Assembly: GCF_004323735.1 (NCBI RefSeq)
Contig: NZ_CP036455.1
Location: forward strand, 2,289,101 to 2,353,100
Source of the DNA: Streptomonospora litoralis
GTDB lineage: Bacteria > Actinomycetota > Actinomycetes > Streptosporangiales > Streptosporangiaceae
Direction: 5' to 3'
Length of the DNA stretch: 64,000 nucleotides
The notes beneath the pieces are model-generated. The model was given only the letters and a program-made list of their open reading frames with translations. It did not search any database and was not told the DNA's origin. Each line of letters begins with the position of its first letter. Position 1 is the stretch's first letter. The position numbers were made by a program, and so were the translations under genes. Shown in pieces: positions 7,662-20,189 of this stretch.

Positions 7662-7789
7662 GCGGTGAGGGGCGCTCCCCGGCCCGGGTCAGGGGGCGCC
7701 GGCGCAGGGCGCCGGGAGGACGCGCGCGGCTGCGAGGGGCGCGCGTCTCCGGGGCCGCTGGAGCTCGGCTGGAAGGCGTTCCGGCTCGA

Positions 7790-8284
7790 CTAGAACGCGT
7801 CGACGGCGCGGCGCGCTTCGGGGTCGAGGACGCCCCAGTTGATCAGCTCCTCGGTCAGGTCGCCGGGCGAGCGGTCGTAGATGACCGCCAGCGAGCGCAG
7901 GTCCTCCTGGCGAATGGACAGCACCCGGCCGTTGTAGTCGCCGCGCTGGCTCTGGATGGTGGCCACGTAGCGGGCGAGCGGGCCGGCCTTCTCCTGCGGC
8001 AGCTGCTGCATCCGCTCCAGGTCGATCACCAGCTTGGGCGTGGGCCCCAGCGGGGTCGGTGCGGCGCCGCCGGGCAGCAGCTCCGACATGGGCACGCCGT
8101 AGAAGTCGGCGAGCTCGGCGAGCTTCTGCACGGTCACGGCGCGGTCGCCGCGCTCGTAGGATCCCACCACGACGGCCTTCCAGCGGCCGTGGGACTTCTC
8201 CTCCACTCCGTGCAGGGAGAGCCCCTGCTGGGTGCGGATGGCGCGCAGCCGCGCACCGAGGGACTTGGCGTATTCCGATGGCAT
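7790..8284 (-). CDS. bldD: Developmental regulator BldD (c-di-GMP-responsive XRE repressor)
   Basis: A 164-residue protein recognised along its whole length. The N-terminal XRE helix-turn-helix runs from about residue 8 to 65 (LRAIRTQQGLSLHGVEEKS, AVVVGSYERGDRAVTV). The C-terminal domain keeps the c-di-GMP signature RGD, eight residues, RQED. In streptomycetes, BldD bound to c-di-GMP dimers represses many sporulation genes and its own promoter. The ATG at 8284 is chosen because the protein then starts exactly where the family does (MPSEYAKSLG); GGGGAG lies 11 bases upstream. It is divergent from pyrR. A BldD-like operator lies 143 bases upstream, which suggests autoregulation. Confidence 0.96.
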   Translation of the reverse strand: MPSEYAKSLGARLRAIRTQQGLSLHGVEEKSHGRWKAVVVGSYERGDRAVTVQKLAELADFYGVPMSELLPGGAAPTPLGPTPKLVIDLERMQQLPQEKAGPLARYVATIQSQRGDYNGRVLSIRQEDLRSLAVIYDRSPGDLTEELINWGVLDPEARRAVDAF

Positions 8285-8426
8285 CTTCTTCGTCGCTCCC
8301 CGGCCGTGAAGGTGGCTGGTGCGGGCGGTGGGCCCCGAGTGCGCCCGTGGTGACCGCGCCCGGCCGAGGGCGCCCGGTGGGTGCCATCCGCAGGGCCCGG
8401 ACGAAAGCGGTCCCGCCCGAGATTGG

Positions 8427-8440
8427 TTACGGACAGTGAC
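8427..8440. promoter_or_regulatory. Candidate BldD operator in the bldD-pyrR gap
   Basis: TTACGGACAGTGAC keeps the outer TNAC and GTNA half-sites of the reported BldD box (TNACNC-A/T-GNGTNAN) and differs at two central positions. It lies upstream of bldD, where autoregulation is known in Streptomyces. Recognition is by eye only. Confidence 0.45.
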
Positions 8441-8715
8441 GGTAAGGCTGTTCGGTTGCCAGGTCAAGCCGTTGGGTGGAAACGCGACGATTCAGTGGCC
8501 AAACCGTGTGTAAGTGAGGGGACTCTCATTTCGGGACCGATGCGGACATCCCGTGCAGCTTCGGTGTACGGAAAGGCCGCTGACACGGGGATTCCGACTG
8601 ATCGCCCGACATGCGCACCGCCCGTGGCGTCCGTTTCACCGAACGATGGGATGATATGTCAAGAATACCGCATGTGATGAGAGTCATATTTTCTACCGGT
8701 TTCGGGGGGCTGTCG

Positions 8716-8740
8716 ATCAGCGCCGCGGCGCCGCGCTGAT
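8716..8740. promoter_or_regulatory. Inverted repeat upstream of pyrR
   Basis: ATCAGCGC and GCGCTGAT flank a nine-base GC centre, and TGATAAC at the right edge could be a -10 element for pyrR. It may be an operator or an mRNA hairpin at the 5' end of the pyr leader. Confidence 0.35.
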
Positions 8741-8770
8741 AACGTGAAGTCGTTCGACATCCTTTAACCG

Positions 8771-8788
8771 CCTGTCCAGTGAGGCAGG
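8771..8788 (+). promoter_or_regulatory. PyrR-binding RNA loop in the pyr operon leader
   Basis: CCTGTCCAGTGAGGCAGG folds as a six-pair stem (CCTGTC/GGCAGG, one G-U pair) with loop CAGTGA. It contains TCCAGTGAGG, the conserved PyrR-binding loop (UCCAGNGAGG). It ends only a few bases before the AAGGGGG ribosome-binding site and the pyrR GTG. That geometry fits translational repression by PyrR-UMP as described for mycobacteria, and not the attenuator of Bacillus. Confidence 0.85.
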
Positions 8789-8804
8789 GAAGGGGGTCAC
8801 TACT

Positions 8805-9443
8805 GTGTGTGCGCAATCTCGCGCTGAGAGTGATGCGGGCGCATCGCCGCCCGATTCCGCCGAATCCGCGGAACGCGTCCCCGTGCCGGCGCGGACCGTC
8901 CTGGACGGTCCCGAGATCCAGCGGGCGCTGACCCGCATCGCCCACGAGATCCTGGAACGCACCAAGGGCGGAAGCGACATCACCCTGCTGGGCATCCCCT
9001 CGCGGGGCGTCCCGCTGGCCCGCCGCCTGGCCGAGCGCCTGGAGCGCGTCGAGGGTGGGGCCGTCCCCTGCGGCTCGCTCGACATCACGATGTACCGCGA
9101 CGATCTGCGGCTGGCGCCCGCCCGCGCGCTCGGGCGTACCGAGATCCCGCCCGAAGGGGTCGACGGGCGCCTCGTCGTCCTCGTCGACGACGTGCTGTTC
9201 TCCGGCCGCACGGTGCGCGCCGCGCTCGACGCCCTCAACGACATCGGCCGCCCCCGCGCGGTGCAGCTCGCCATCCTCGTCGACCGCGGCCACCGCGAGC
9301 TGCCCGTCCGGGCGGACTACGTGGGCAAGAACCTGCCCACCTCGCTGCGCGAGACCGTGACCGTGCAGCTGGCCGAGTCCGACGGCGCCGACGCCGTCCT
9401 GCTGGGCCCGGCCAAACCGCGCCCCGGCGAAGAGGAGGGCTGA
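8805..9443 (+). CDS. pyrR: PyrR: pyr operon RNA-binding regulator / uracil phosphoribosyltransferase
   Basis: 212 residues with a poorly conserved ~25-residue N-terminal extension, then a type I phosphoribosyltransferase fold. [18 protein letters not shown], the YRDDL segment and the PRPP loop [21 protein letters not shown] identify PyrR. It binds the leader loop just upstream when UMP is high and lowers pyr expression; it also has uracil phosphoribosyltransferase activity in studied species. The GTG start at 8805 has AAGGGGG at eight bases. Its stop overlaps the pyrB ATG (TGATG), so it heads the operon and is translationally coupled. Confidence 0.97.
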   Translation: MCAQSRAESDAGASPPDSAESAERVPVPARTVLDGPEIQRALTRIAHEILERTKGGSDITLLGIPSRGVPLARRLAERLERVEGGAVPCGSLDITMYRDDLRLAPARALGRTEIPPEGVDGRLVVLVDDVLFSGRTVRAALDALNDIGRPRAVQLAILVDRGHRELPVRADYVGKNLPTSLRETVTVQLAESDGADAVLLGPAKPRPGEEEG

Positions 9444-10351
9444 TGCGCCACCTGCTGTCCACCGGCGACCTCTCCCGCGACGAGGCGCTGCTGGTGCTCG
9501 ACACCGCCGCCGAGCTTGCCCAGGTCAGCGGCCGCTCGGTGAAGAAGCTGCCCACGCTGCGCGGCCGCACCGTGGTCAACCTCTTCTACGAGGACTCCAC
9601 CCGCACCCGCACCTCCTTCGAGCTCGCCGCCAAGCGGCTCTCGGCCGACGTGGTCAACTTCTCCGCCAAGGGCTCCAGCGTCTCCAAAGGCGAGAGCCTC
9701 AAGGACACCGCGCTGACACTGCAGGCCATGGGCGCCGACGGCGTGGTCGTGCGGCACAGCGCCTCCGGCGCGGCCCACCGCCTCGCCGAGTGGGTCGACG
9801 GCGCCGTGCTCAACGCGGGCGACGGCACCCACGAGCACCCCACCCAGGCGCTGCTGGACGTCTTCACCATGCGCGAGCGCCTGGGACGGCTCGACGGACT
9901 GCGCGTGGCCATCGTCGGCGACGTCCTGCACAGCCGCGTGGCCAGATCCAACGTGCTGCTGCTGCACACCCTGGGCGCCGAGGTCACCCTGGTCGCCCCG
10001 CCCACCCTGGTCCCGGTGTCGGTGCACACCTGGCCCTGCGCGGTCTCCTACGACCTCGACGCCGTGCTGCCCAAGAGCGACGTGGTCATGCTGCTGCGGG
10101 TGCAGGCCGAGCGCATGCACGACGCGTTCTTCCCCACCGCGCGCGAGTACAGCCGCCGCTACGGGCTCGACCGCGAGCGCTTCGCCCGCATGCAGGACGA
10201 CGCCATCGTCATGCACCCGGGCCCCATGGTCCGCGGGATGGAGATCTCCGCCGAGGTCGCCGACTCCGCGCGCACCACCGTCAACGAGCAGGTCGCCAAC
10301 GGCGTCAGCGTCCGCATGGCCGTGCTCTACCTGCTCCTGGGCGGGTCCTAA
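9443..10351 (+). CDS. pyrB: Aspartate carbamoyltransferase catalytic subunit
   Basis: 302 residues. It catalyses carbamoyl phosphate + L-aspartate to N-carbamoyl-aspartate, the first committed pyrimidine step. [13 protein letters not shown] is the carbamoyl-phosphate-binding motif. [25 protein letters not shown] and [12 protein letters not shown] complete the active site and aspartate loop. The ATG overlaps the pyrR stop codon. No regulatory pyrI chain is present, as expected for actinobacteria, where the enzyme works as a catalytic trimer, possibly complexed with PyrC. Confidence 0.98.
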   Translation: MRHLLSTGDLSRDEALLVLDTAAELAQVSGRSVKKLPTLRGRTVVNLFYEDSTRTRTSFELAAKRLSADVVNFSAKGSSVSKGESLKDTALTLQAMGADGVVVRHSASGAAHRLAEWVDGAVLNAGDGTHEHPTQALLDVFTMRERLGRLDGLRVAIVGDVLHSRVARSNVLLLHTLGAEVTLVAPPTLVPVSVHTWPCAVSYDLDAVLPKSDVVMLLRVQAERMHDAFFPTAREYSRRYGLDRERFARMQDDAIVMHPGPMVRGMEISAEVADSARTTVNEQVANGVSVRMAVLYLLLGGS

Positions 10352-10445
10352 GCCCTGCCGCCGCCGCGCGCCCCGTGCCCCGCGTCCCACGCCGCGGGGG
10401 CCGCGGCCCGCGCCCGCCCGCACCGCAACCACTGACAAAGAAGCG

Positions 10446-11753
10446 ATGGAAGAGATGACCCAGAGCAGCGCCGCCTACCTGATCCGCGGCGCCCGCATCG
10501 CCGGGGGCGAGCCGGCCGACATCCTGATCCGCGACGGCGCCGTGGCCGAGGTCGGCCCCCGAATCAGCGCGGCCGATGCCGCCGTCGTCGACGCCGCCGG
10601 GCTCGTCGCCCTGCCCGGACTGGTCGACCTGCACACCCACCTGCGCGAGCCCGGCCGCGAGGACGCCGAGACCGTGGCCGGCGGCGCCCGCGCCGCCGCC
10701 GCGGGCGGCTACACCGCCGTGCACGCCATGGCCAACACCGACCCCGTCGCCGACACCGCCGGCGTGGTCGAGCAGGTCTGGCGCCTGGGCCGCGAATCCG
10801 GCCACTGCGACGTGCAGCCCGTGGGCGCGGTCACCCGCGGGCTCGGCGGCGTCCAGCTGGCCGAACTGGGCGCCATGGCCGACTCCGCGGCCGGGGTGCG
10901 CGTCTTCTCCGACGACGGCAGGTGCGTCTCCGACGCGCTGCTGATGCGCCGCGCCCTGGAGTACGTCAAGGCGTTCGACGGAGTGGTCGCCCAGCACGCC
11001 CAGGAGCCCCGGCTCACCGAGAACGCCCAGATGAACGAGGGCGTGGTCTCCGACCGGCTGGGCCTTGCGGGCTGGCCGGCCGTGGCCGAGGAGGCCGTCA
11101 TCGCCCGCGACTGCCTGCTCACCGAGCACGTCGGCTCGCGGCTGCACGTCTGCCACGTCTCCACCAAGGGCTCGGTGCAGATCCTGCGCTGGGCCAAGAG
11201 CCGCGGCTGCGACGTCACCGCCGAGGTCACTCCGCACCACCTGCTGCTGACCGACGACCTCGCCGAGAGCTACGACCCCGCCTACAAGGTCAACCCGCCG
11301 CTGCGCACCGCCGAGGACGTGCACGCGCTGCGCGAGGGCCTGGCCGACGGCACCGTCGACATCGTCGCCACCGACCACGCGCCGCACCCGGCCGAGGCCA
11401 AGGAGACCGAGTGGGCCACCGCGGCGATGGGCATGCTCGGGCTGGAGACCGCGCTCTCGGTCGTCCAGCACACCATGGTCGACACCGGCCTGCTCGACTG
11501 GGCCCAGCTGGCCCACCGGATGTCGGCCCTTCCGGCTCGCATCGGACGTCTCGCAGGTCACGGGCGTCCCATCGCCCCCGGCGAGCCCGCCAACGTTACG
11601 CTGTATGACGCGGACACCGCTTCGGAAATCGACCCGGCGGCCCTGGTCTCCAAGAGCGCGAACACCCCCTACCGGGGCATGCGCCTGCCCGGCCGCATCC
11701 AGGCGACGTTCCTGCGCGGCATCCCCACGGTTCTCGATGGGAAGATCAAGTGA
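10446..11753 (+). CDS. pyrC: Dihydroorotase
   Basis: 435 residues, amidohydrolase fold. It cyclises carbamoyl-aspartate to dihydroorotate using a binuclear zinc site. [10 protein letters not shown] gives the first metal-binding histidines, and [17 protein letters not shown] and ATDHAPHP the remaining ligands and catalytic Asp. Length and motifs fit class I dihydroorotase. Two ATG codons nine bases apart are possible starts; the second has GGAAGAG very close in front of it. Its last bases overlap the carA GTG (GTGA), so the two are translationally coupled. Confidence 0.97.
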   Translation: MEEMTQSSAAYLIRGARIAGGEPADILIRDGAVAEVGPRISAADAAVVDAAGLVALPGLVDLHTHLREPGREDAETVAGGARAAAAGGYTAVHAMANTDPVADTAGVVEQVWRLGRESGHCDVQPVGAVTRGLGGVQLAELGAMADSAAGVRVFSDDGRCVSDALLMRRALEYVKAFDGVVAQHAQEPRLTENAQMNEGVVSDRLGLAGWPAVAEEAVIARDCLLTEHVGSRLHVCHVSTKGSVQILRWAKSRGCDVTAEVTPHHLLLTDDLAESYDPAYKVNPPLRTAEDVHALREGLADGTVDIVATDHAPHPAEAKETEWATAAMGMLGLETALSVVQHTMVDTGLLDWAQLAHRMSALPARIGRLAGHGRPIAPGEPANVTLYDADTASEIDPAALVSKSANTPYRGMRLPGRIQATFLRGIPTVLDGKIK

Positions 11754-12931
11754 CTCCACCAGCAGCCTCCGGCCACGCCGACGCCATCCTGGTTCTGGAG
11801 GACGGGCGCGCCTTCCGCGGCCGGTCCTTCGGCGCGCAGGGGGAGACCCTCGGCGAGATCGTCTTCAACACCGGCATGACGGGCTACCAGGAGACGCTCA
11901 CCGACCCGTCCTACCACCGGCAGATCGTCGTCATGACGGCCCCGCACATCGGCAACACCGGCGTCAACGACGACGACCCCGAGTCCGGGCGCATCTGGGT
12001 CTCGGGCTACGTCGTCCGCGAGCCCGCCCGCGTCGCCTCCAACTGGCGCGCCCGGCGCACGCTGGACGAGGAGCTGCAGCGCCAGGACGTCGTGGGCATC
12101 GCGCTGGACGGCACCCGCGCCCTAACCCGCCACCTGCGCGACCGCGGCGCCATGCGGGCCGCCATCAGCACCGTCGAGACCGACCCCGAGCGGCTGCGCG
12201 AGCGCGTCCTGGCCAGCCCGCAGATGGCCGGCGCGGACCTGGCCGGCGAGGTCACCACGACCGAGCCCTACACCGTCCGCCCGCCCGAGGGCGTGCCCGC
12301 CCGCTTCCGCGTCGCCGCCGTCGATCTCGGCATCAAGGCGATGACGCCCCAGCGCCTGGCCGAGCGCGGCTGCGAAGTCACCGTGCTGCCCGCCGACACC
12401 ACCGCCGAGGCGATCCTCGCCCTGGAGCCCGACGGCGTGTTCTTCAGCAACGGCCCCGGCGACCCCGCGACCGCCGAGAAACCGGTGGCCCTGATGCGCG
12501 CCGTGCTGGAGTCGCGCACCCCGCTGTTCGGTATCTGCTTCGGCAACCAGATCCTGGGCCGCGCACTGGATCTGGGCACCTTCAAGCTGCCCTTCGGCCA
12601 CCGCGGCGTCAACCAGCCGGTGCAGGACGTGCACACCAAGCGGGTGCACATCACCAGCCACAACCACGGCTTCGCCGTCGACGCACCCGCCGACGGGCCC
12701 TTCGAGACCCCCTACGGTCGCGCCGAGGTCAGCCACGTCGACCTCAACGACAACGTCGTCGAAGGCCTGCGGCTGCTCGACCGGCCCGCCTTCAGCGTCC
12801 AGTACCACCCCGAGGCCGCCGCCGGACCGCACGACGCCGCCGCGCACTTCGACGCGTTCTGCGACCTCATGGCCGCCTCATCCGACCCGTCCAGCAGCTC
12901 CGGCCGGCCGGCCGAGCCCGTCCAGTCGTAA
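11750..12931 (+). CDS. carA: Carbamoyl phosphate synthetase small (glutaminase) subunit
   Basis: 393 residues. The N-terminal CarA domain includes [10 protein letters not shown] and GMRAAIST-like segments. The C-terminal class I glutamine amidotransferase has the nucleophile Cys in [12 protein letters not shown] and the His-Glu pair in [10 protein letters not shown]. It releases ammonia from glutamine and channels it to CarB. The GTG start overlaps the pyrC stop by four bases. Slightly longer at the C-terminus than usual, with a Ser/Pro-rich tail after the last conserved helix. Confidence 0.98.
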   Translation: MTPPAASGHADAILVLEDGRAFRGRSFGAQGETLGEIVFNTGMTGYQETLTDPSYHRQIVVMTAPHIGNTGVNDDDPESGRIWVSGYVVREPARVASNWRARRTLDEELQRQDVVGIALDGTRALTRHLRDRGAMRAAISTVETDPERLRERVLASPQMAGADLAGEVTTTEPYTVRPPEGVPARFRVAAVDLGIKAMTPQRLAERGCEVTVLPADTTAEAILALEPDGVFFSNGPGDPATAEKPVALMRAVLESRTPLFGICFGNQILGRALDLGTFKLPFGHRGVNQPVQDVHTKRVHITSHNHGFAVDAPADGPFETPYGRAEVSHVDLNDNVVEGLRLLDRPAFSVQYHPEAAAGPHDAAAHFDAFCDLMAASSDPSSSSGRPAEPVQS

Positions 12932-12947
12932 GCCGGGGGATCCACAC

Positions 12948-16247
<3,300 letters not shown>

Positions 16248-16286
16248 GCCCCCGCGCGCGGGGGCGTCCGCGCGGCGGGGCAGGGT

Positions 16287-16309
16287 CCGGCCGCCGCACA
16301 GGCGGCCGG
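16287..16309. other. Hairpin between carB and pyrK
   Basis: CCGGCCGCC, loop GCACA, GGCGGCCGG: a perfect nine-pair stem inside the operon, 40 bases after the carB stop and without a T-tract. It may stabilise the mRNA or cause partial termination between the long car genes and pyrK-pyrD. Confidence 0.5.
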
Positions 16310-16370
16310 TGGGGGCCGGGCGCGGGCCGGTGAGTCCGCGCAGCCGAGCGGATCGAGGCGGGGCAACCGA

Positions 16371-17276
16371 GTGAGTGACAACGGGCCGGTGCAGACACGC
16401 AGCCCTGTGCTGACCGTGCGCCGTGTCGACGCCTACCACGCCATCACGGTGGTGGCGCCGCAGATCGCCGAGCGGTTCCGCTCGGGCCAGTTCCTCTCGG
16501 TGGCGGTGGGCGGCGACCAGTCGAGCATGCTGCTGCGCCGCCCCTTCGCCATCCACGACGTCAAACCCGACTACGGCGGCACCGTCGAGTTCCTGTTCGC
16601 GGTGCGCGGCGCCGGAACCGCGTGGCTGGCCGAGCGCCGCTCCCGCGACCTGATCGACGTCGTCGGGCCGCTGGGCCGCCCCTTCCCGCTGCCGCGCGAC
16701 CCCGTCAACTGCCTGCTGGTGGGCGGCGGCTCGGGCGCGGCGCCGCTGTTCCCGCTGGCGCACGCGCTGCGGCGGCGGGGCTGCCGGGTGGACTTCGTGC
16801 TGGGCGCCGCCTCCGCCGACCGCGTCTTCTCGGCGATCAGCGCCCGCCGGATCGCCGAGACCGCCACCTTCACCACCGACGACGGCTCCTTCGGCGTGCG
16901 CGGTCGGGTCACCGACGCTCTGGAGCGGGTCGCCGCCGACGCCCGCTCCGACGTCGTCTACGCCTGCGGGCCGATGCCGATGCTGGGCGGCGTGGCCGCC
17001 GCGGCCGCGCGCATGGGGATCCCCGCCCAGGTCGCGGTGGAGGAGGCCATGGCCTGCGGTACGGGCATGTGCATGAGCTGCGTCATTCCGGTGGTCGGCG
17101 AGGACGGGATCACCCGGATGGCGCGTGCCTGCGTCGACGGCCCGGTCTTCCGCGCCGAACGGGTCCGCTTCGGCGACGTGGGCACCATCCCCTTCGACGC
17201 ACTGGGCGCACCCGGATGGAAGGCCCGCGCCGAGGACACCGCTGCGGGCGGGGCCGCTGAGCGGGAGGCCGGCTGA
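16371..17276 (+). CDS. pyrK: Dihydroorotate dehydrogenase electron-transfer subunit
   Basis: 301 residues of the ferredoxin-reductase superfamily. An N-terminal FAD-binding barrel (LLRRPFAIHDV gives the RxxS/T-like flavin site), an NAD-binding domain (LLVGGGSGAAPLFPLA), and a C-terminal [2Fe-2S] region with CGTGMCMSC and a distal Cys in RACVDG. PyrK passes electrons from PyrD to NAD+. It lies directly before pyrD with a two-base gap, which supports a heterotetrameric class 1B enzyme. About 30 residues longer than firmicute PyrK, mostly in the ends. Confidence 0.95.
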   Translation: MSDNGPVQTRSPVLTVRRVDAYHAITVVAPQIAERFRSGQFLSVAVGGDQSSMLLRRPFAIHDVKPDYGGTVEFLFAVRGAGTAWLAERRSRDLIDVVGPLGRPFPLPRDPVNCLLVGGGSGAAPLFPLAHALRRRGCRVDFVLGAASADRVFSAISARRIAETATFTTDDGSFGVRGRVTDALERVAADARSDVVYACGPMPMLGGVAAAAARMGIPAQVAVEEAMACGTGMCMSCVIPVVGEDGITRMARACVDGPVFRAERVRFGDVGTIPFDALGAPGWKARAEDTAAGGAAEREAG

Positions 17277-17278
17277 GC

Positions 17279-18226
17279 ATGAACCCCGACCTGCGCACCC
17301 GCCTGGGCGCACTGGAGCTGGCCAACCCCGTCATGGCGGCCGCCGGGTGCGCCGGCACCGGGCGCGAGCTCGCCCGCTTCTACGACATCGCGCGGCTCGG
17401 CGCCGTGGCGACCAAGTCGGTGATGCTGCAACCGCGGGCGGGGCGGCCCGCGCCCCGCATGGCCGAGACCCCCTCCGGCATGCTCAGCGCGATCGGGCTG
17501 CAGGGGCCGGGCATCGAGGTCTTCCTGCAGCGCGACCTGCCCTGGCTACAGGCGCGCGGCGGGACCACCGTGGTGTCGGTGGCCGGGGGAGCGGCCGACG
17601 AGTACGCCGAAGTGGCCCGGCGGCTGCCCGCCTCTGCGGGGGTCGCCGTGATCGAGGTGAACCTCTCCTGCGCCGACCCGGCCGGGCAGGGGCGCCACTT
17701 CACCGACGACGCCGGCGCGGCGGCGCGGGTGGTGCGGGCCGTGCGCGCCGCCGCCGACCCGCAGGTGCCGGTCCTGGCCAAGCTGGCCGCCGACGTCCCC
17801 GATCCGGTGGGCCTGGCGGGGGCGTGCGCGGAGGCGGGCGCGGACGGGCTGTCCATGGTCAACTGCCTGCGGGGCATGTCCGTCGACCCCCTGACCCTGC
17901 GGCCCGCGGTGGCCGGGGGCATGGGCGGGCTCTCCGGACCGGCGATCCGCCCGGTCGCCGTGGGCTGCGTCTACCAGGTGAGCGCGGCGCTGCCGGACGT
18001 GCCGATCGTCGGCATGGGCGGGGTGCGCACCGGCGCCGACGCATTGGAGTTCCTCGCAGCGGGGGCCTCGGCGGTCGCGGTGGGCACGGTGAACTTCGCC
18101 GACCCGTCGGCGTGCGTGCGGATCCTGCGCGAACTGGAGGAGCTGCTGGAGGAGCGCGGTGTGGACCGGGTCACCGACGTCATCGGCGCCGCCCACCGTT
18201 CTACGGGGACTGCGCTGGGACGATGA
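17279..18226 (+). CDS. pyrD: Dihydroorotate dehydrogenase, class 1B catalytic subunit
   Basis: 315 residues, FMN TIM-barrel. It oxidises dihydroorotate to orotate. VIEVNLSCADP contains the catalytic Cys typical of class 1 enzymes (class 2 has Ser), and GMGGVRTGADALEFLAAGASAVAVGT is the phosphate-binding end of the FMN site. Adjacency to pyrK confirms class 1B. This differs from Streptomyces, where a membrane-linked class 2 enzyme is usual. It starts three bases after the pyrK stop. Confidence 0.96.
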   Translation: MNPDLRTRLGALELANPVMAAAGCAGTGRELARFYDIARLGAVATKSVMLQPRAGRPAPRMAETPSGMLSAIGLQGPGIEVFLQRDLPWLQARGGTTVVSVAGGAADEYAEVARRLPASAGVAVIEVNLSCADPAGQGRHFTDDAGAAARVVRAVRAAADPQVPVLAKLAADVPDPVGLAGACAEAGADGLSMVNCLRGMSVDPLTLRPAVAGGMGGLSGPAIRPVAVGCVYQVSAALPDVPIVGMGGVRTGADALEFLAAGASAVAVGTVNFADPSACVRILRELEELLEERGVDRVTDVIGAAHRSTGTALGR

Positions 18227-18510
18227 CCCTAGGAGAGTCTCAGGGGCCCTCTCGCGGCTCGCGGTACCCGGGCAGCCTCGTGGCCTAGGCTCGGGGGCGG
18301 AAAGCGCCGCTGCGGCCGTCTCAGCGGCGCCGACGGATGCTTCCCGGCGTCCATGCATGAACCGGCCGCACCGGGGAACCGCTCGGGACAGCGCGTCAAC
18401 GCCGATCATCCGAACGCCCCGCCCGCAGGCGCCGCAGTCGCCGGTGCCCGAAGCCGGCGCACGACCCTGAACCGCCTTTGCCAGCCCCAGCGAGCCGAAG
18501 GAGAACCACC

Positions 18511-19212
18511 GTGGCAGCGCCCATCGCCGTCGCCATCGACGCACCCGACATCGAGACCGCCGCACGCTGGGCCTCCGAGGTCGCCCCCCACGTCAGCACG
18601 GTGAAGGTGGGGCTGGAGCTCTACCTGCGCTACGGCCCCGAGGTGGTCGGCACGCTGCGCGGCGGGAACAAGACCTCGGTTTTCCTTGACCTCAAACTGC
18701 ACGACATCCCCGCCACCGTCGCGGGAGCCGCGCGCAATCTGGCCCGCTTGAAGCCCTCCATCCTGACCGTGCACGCGGCCGGGGGGCGCGAGATGATCTC
18801 CGCCGCGGTCGAGGCGGCGCCGCAGACCACCATCGCCGCGGTGACGCTCCTGACGTCGCTGGACGACGCCGCCCTGGCCGACGTCGGCATCACCGGCCCC
18901 TCTGCCGACGCCGCGCGGCGCTTGGCGGTGCTGGCGGTGGAATCGGGCGCCCGCGCACTGGTGTGCTCGCCGAACGAGGTCGCCTCGCTGCGCGCGGAGG
19001 TCGGGCCGGAGGTGACGCTGATCACCCCGGGAGTCCGTCCCGCGGGCGCCGACCACGGCGACCAGGCCCGGGTGGCGACGCCCGAGGCGGCCTACGAGGC
19101 CGGAGCCGATCTGCTGGTGATCGGCCGCCCGATCACCCGGGCGGCCGACCCGGGGGCCGCCGCTGCCTCGATCGCGGCTGCGCTGCGGCGCGCGGAGGCC
19201 GCCTCGGCGTGA
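18511..19212 (+). CDS. pyrF: Orotidine 5'-phosphate decarboxylase
   Basis: 233 residues. Converts OMP to UMP, the last step of the pathway. FLDLKLHDIPATV holds the catalytic Lys-Asp network, VTLLTSLDD and TPGVRPAGADHGDQARVATP the phosphate loop, and LLVIGRPITRAADP the C-terminal signature. The GTG at 18511 is chosen over an earlier in-frame ATG because GGAGA lies seven bases before it and the barrel starts at once (PIAVAID). A 284-base gap separates it from pyrD, longer than elsewhere in the operon, so an internal promoter is possible. Confidence 0.96.
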   Translation: MAAPIAVAIDAPDIETAARWASEVAPHVSTVKVGLELYLRYGPEVVGTLRGGNKTSVFLDLKLHDIPATVAGAARNLARLKPSILTVHAAGGREMISAAVEAAPQTTIAAVTLLTSLDDAALADVGITGPSADAARRLAVLAVESGARALVCSPNEVASLRAEVGPEVTLITPGVRPAGADHGDQARVATPEAAYEAGADLLVIGRPITRAADPGAAAASIAAALRRAEAASA

Positions 19213-19405
19213 TCCCGCCGACCCCGTGGGCCCACAGGATGACCGGTTGCGGCCACCTTTCAGCCAGAAAAAGTTCAGGTCCGAAACCCGCCCGACCCTG
19301 CACCTCCCTGACCTGCGCGGTCCGGGGAGGACGTCGCGGCGGGTACGGTTGCACCGAACTTCAACCGGGCCGAAAGTCCTAAATTTCATACCTCTGCGCA
19401 ATCAT

Positions 19406-19426
19406 GTAATTACAAAGGGTAATTAC
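19406..19426. promoter_or_regulatory. Twin GTAATTAC palindromes upstream of mihF
   Basis: GTAATTAC, itself a perfect palindrome, occurs twice with five bases (AAAGG) between, 114 bases before the mihF start. The surrounding 60 bases are far more AT-rich than the rest of the window. CAAAG and CTTTG also flank the second copy as a wider dyad. This looks like a paired operator or nucleoid-protein site in the mihF control region. Candidate promoter hexamers (TTGCCG ... TAACTT, 19461-19490) lie downstream of it. Confidence 0.5.
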
Positions 19427-19539
19427 TTTGATGAAATGGCGCTTGAAAGGCGACTTTGCGTTGCCGAACAGGGTCGGAACCTACTAACTTGCGCAGGCGT
19501 CCGCCCTCTACAAACGAGAGAAAACCGAGGTGACCCGGC

Positions 19540-19860
19540 GTGGCCCTTCCTCCCCTCACACCCGAACAGCGCGCCGCGGCTCTGGAGAAAGCCGCGAAGG
19601 CCAGAAAAGAGCGCGCAGAAGTCAAGAACCGCCTGAAGCACGGCGGCGTCTCCCTGTCCGAGGTTCTCGCCGACGGACAGACCGACGACGTCATCGGCAA
19701 GATGAAGGTCTCGGCTCTGCTCGAATCCCTCCCCGGCGTCGGCAAAGTCCGCGCCAAGCAGATCATGGAGCGGCTGAACATCGCCGAGTCCCGCCGCGTC
19801 CGAGGGCTGGGTGCCAACCAGCGCTCGGCGCTGGAGCGCGAATTCGGCGGAGCCGAGTAG
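19540..19860 (+). CDS. mihF: Actinobacterial integration host factor (mIHF)
   Basis: 106 residues, basic, matching mIHF/sIHF along its length: [22 protein letters not shown], then the helix-two-turns-helix part [21 protein letters not shown] and the ESRRVRGLG tail. This small nucleoid protein binds DNA without marked sequence specificity, affects topoisomerase action and is essential in mycobacteria. It is unrelated to the enterobacterial IHF fold. GTG start at 19540 gives the family N-terminus. It sits between pyrF and gmk, as in other actinobacteria. Confidence 0.97.
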   Translation: MALPPLTPEQRAAALEKAAKARKERAEVKNRLKHGGVSLSEVLADGQTDDVIGKMKVSALLESLPGVGKVRAKQIMERLNIAESRRVRGLGANQRSALEREFGGAE

Positions 19861-19898
19861 CGTTCGAAGGCGGATGTGCCGTTTTTCACGGCGACTTC

Positions 19899-19928
19899 GG
19901 GCCGCCCGCGCTGACAGCGGGCGGGCCC
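19899..19928. terminator. Hairpin after mihF
   Basis: GGGCCGCCCGC, seven-base loop, GCGGGCGGGCCC: an eleven-pair stem with one bulged G, about 40 bases after the mihF stop and without a T-tract. It lies in the 329-base gap before gmk, in which I see no gene. Confidence 0.5.
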
Positions 19929-20189
19929 GGGCGCGGCCGCCGGTGCCCCGACCTCCGCAGCCCCGCGGTGGCGGGCACCGGCGGCGCGCCGAACGGCACC
20001 GTCGCGTCGGCGCGGCCGCCGGCGGCCCCGCGCAGCGCATCGGCGGTCTCCGCCGCACAGCGGTGGTATAAAAGACCAATCGCCACCGGAATTCCGCCGA
20101 GCAGGCGGCCGCCCGCGCACCGTGCGCCGGGCAGGCCCGGCGCGTTCGTCCGGCGGCGAGAGCGTCGAAATCGAGAGTTAGATCCTCAC

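Larger units (their letters stand above)
7224..7789. other. Gene-free interval between bldD and the GNAT gene, rich in hairpins
   Basis: No gene is credible here. The interval carries three strong inverted repeats (listed separately). It also has a possible plus-strand promoter, TTGACG at 7263-7268, 18 bases, TTAACT at 7287-7292, which would face no recognisable gene. CGTACTTCTGTTCG just after it resembles a LexA box with one changed half-site base, but nothing downstream supports an SOS role. Confidence 0.5.
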
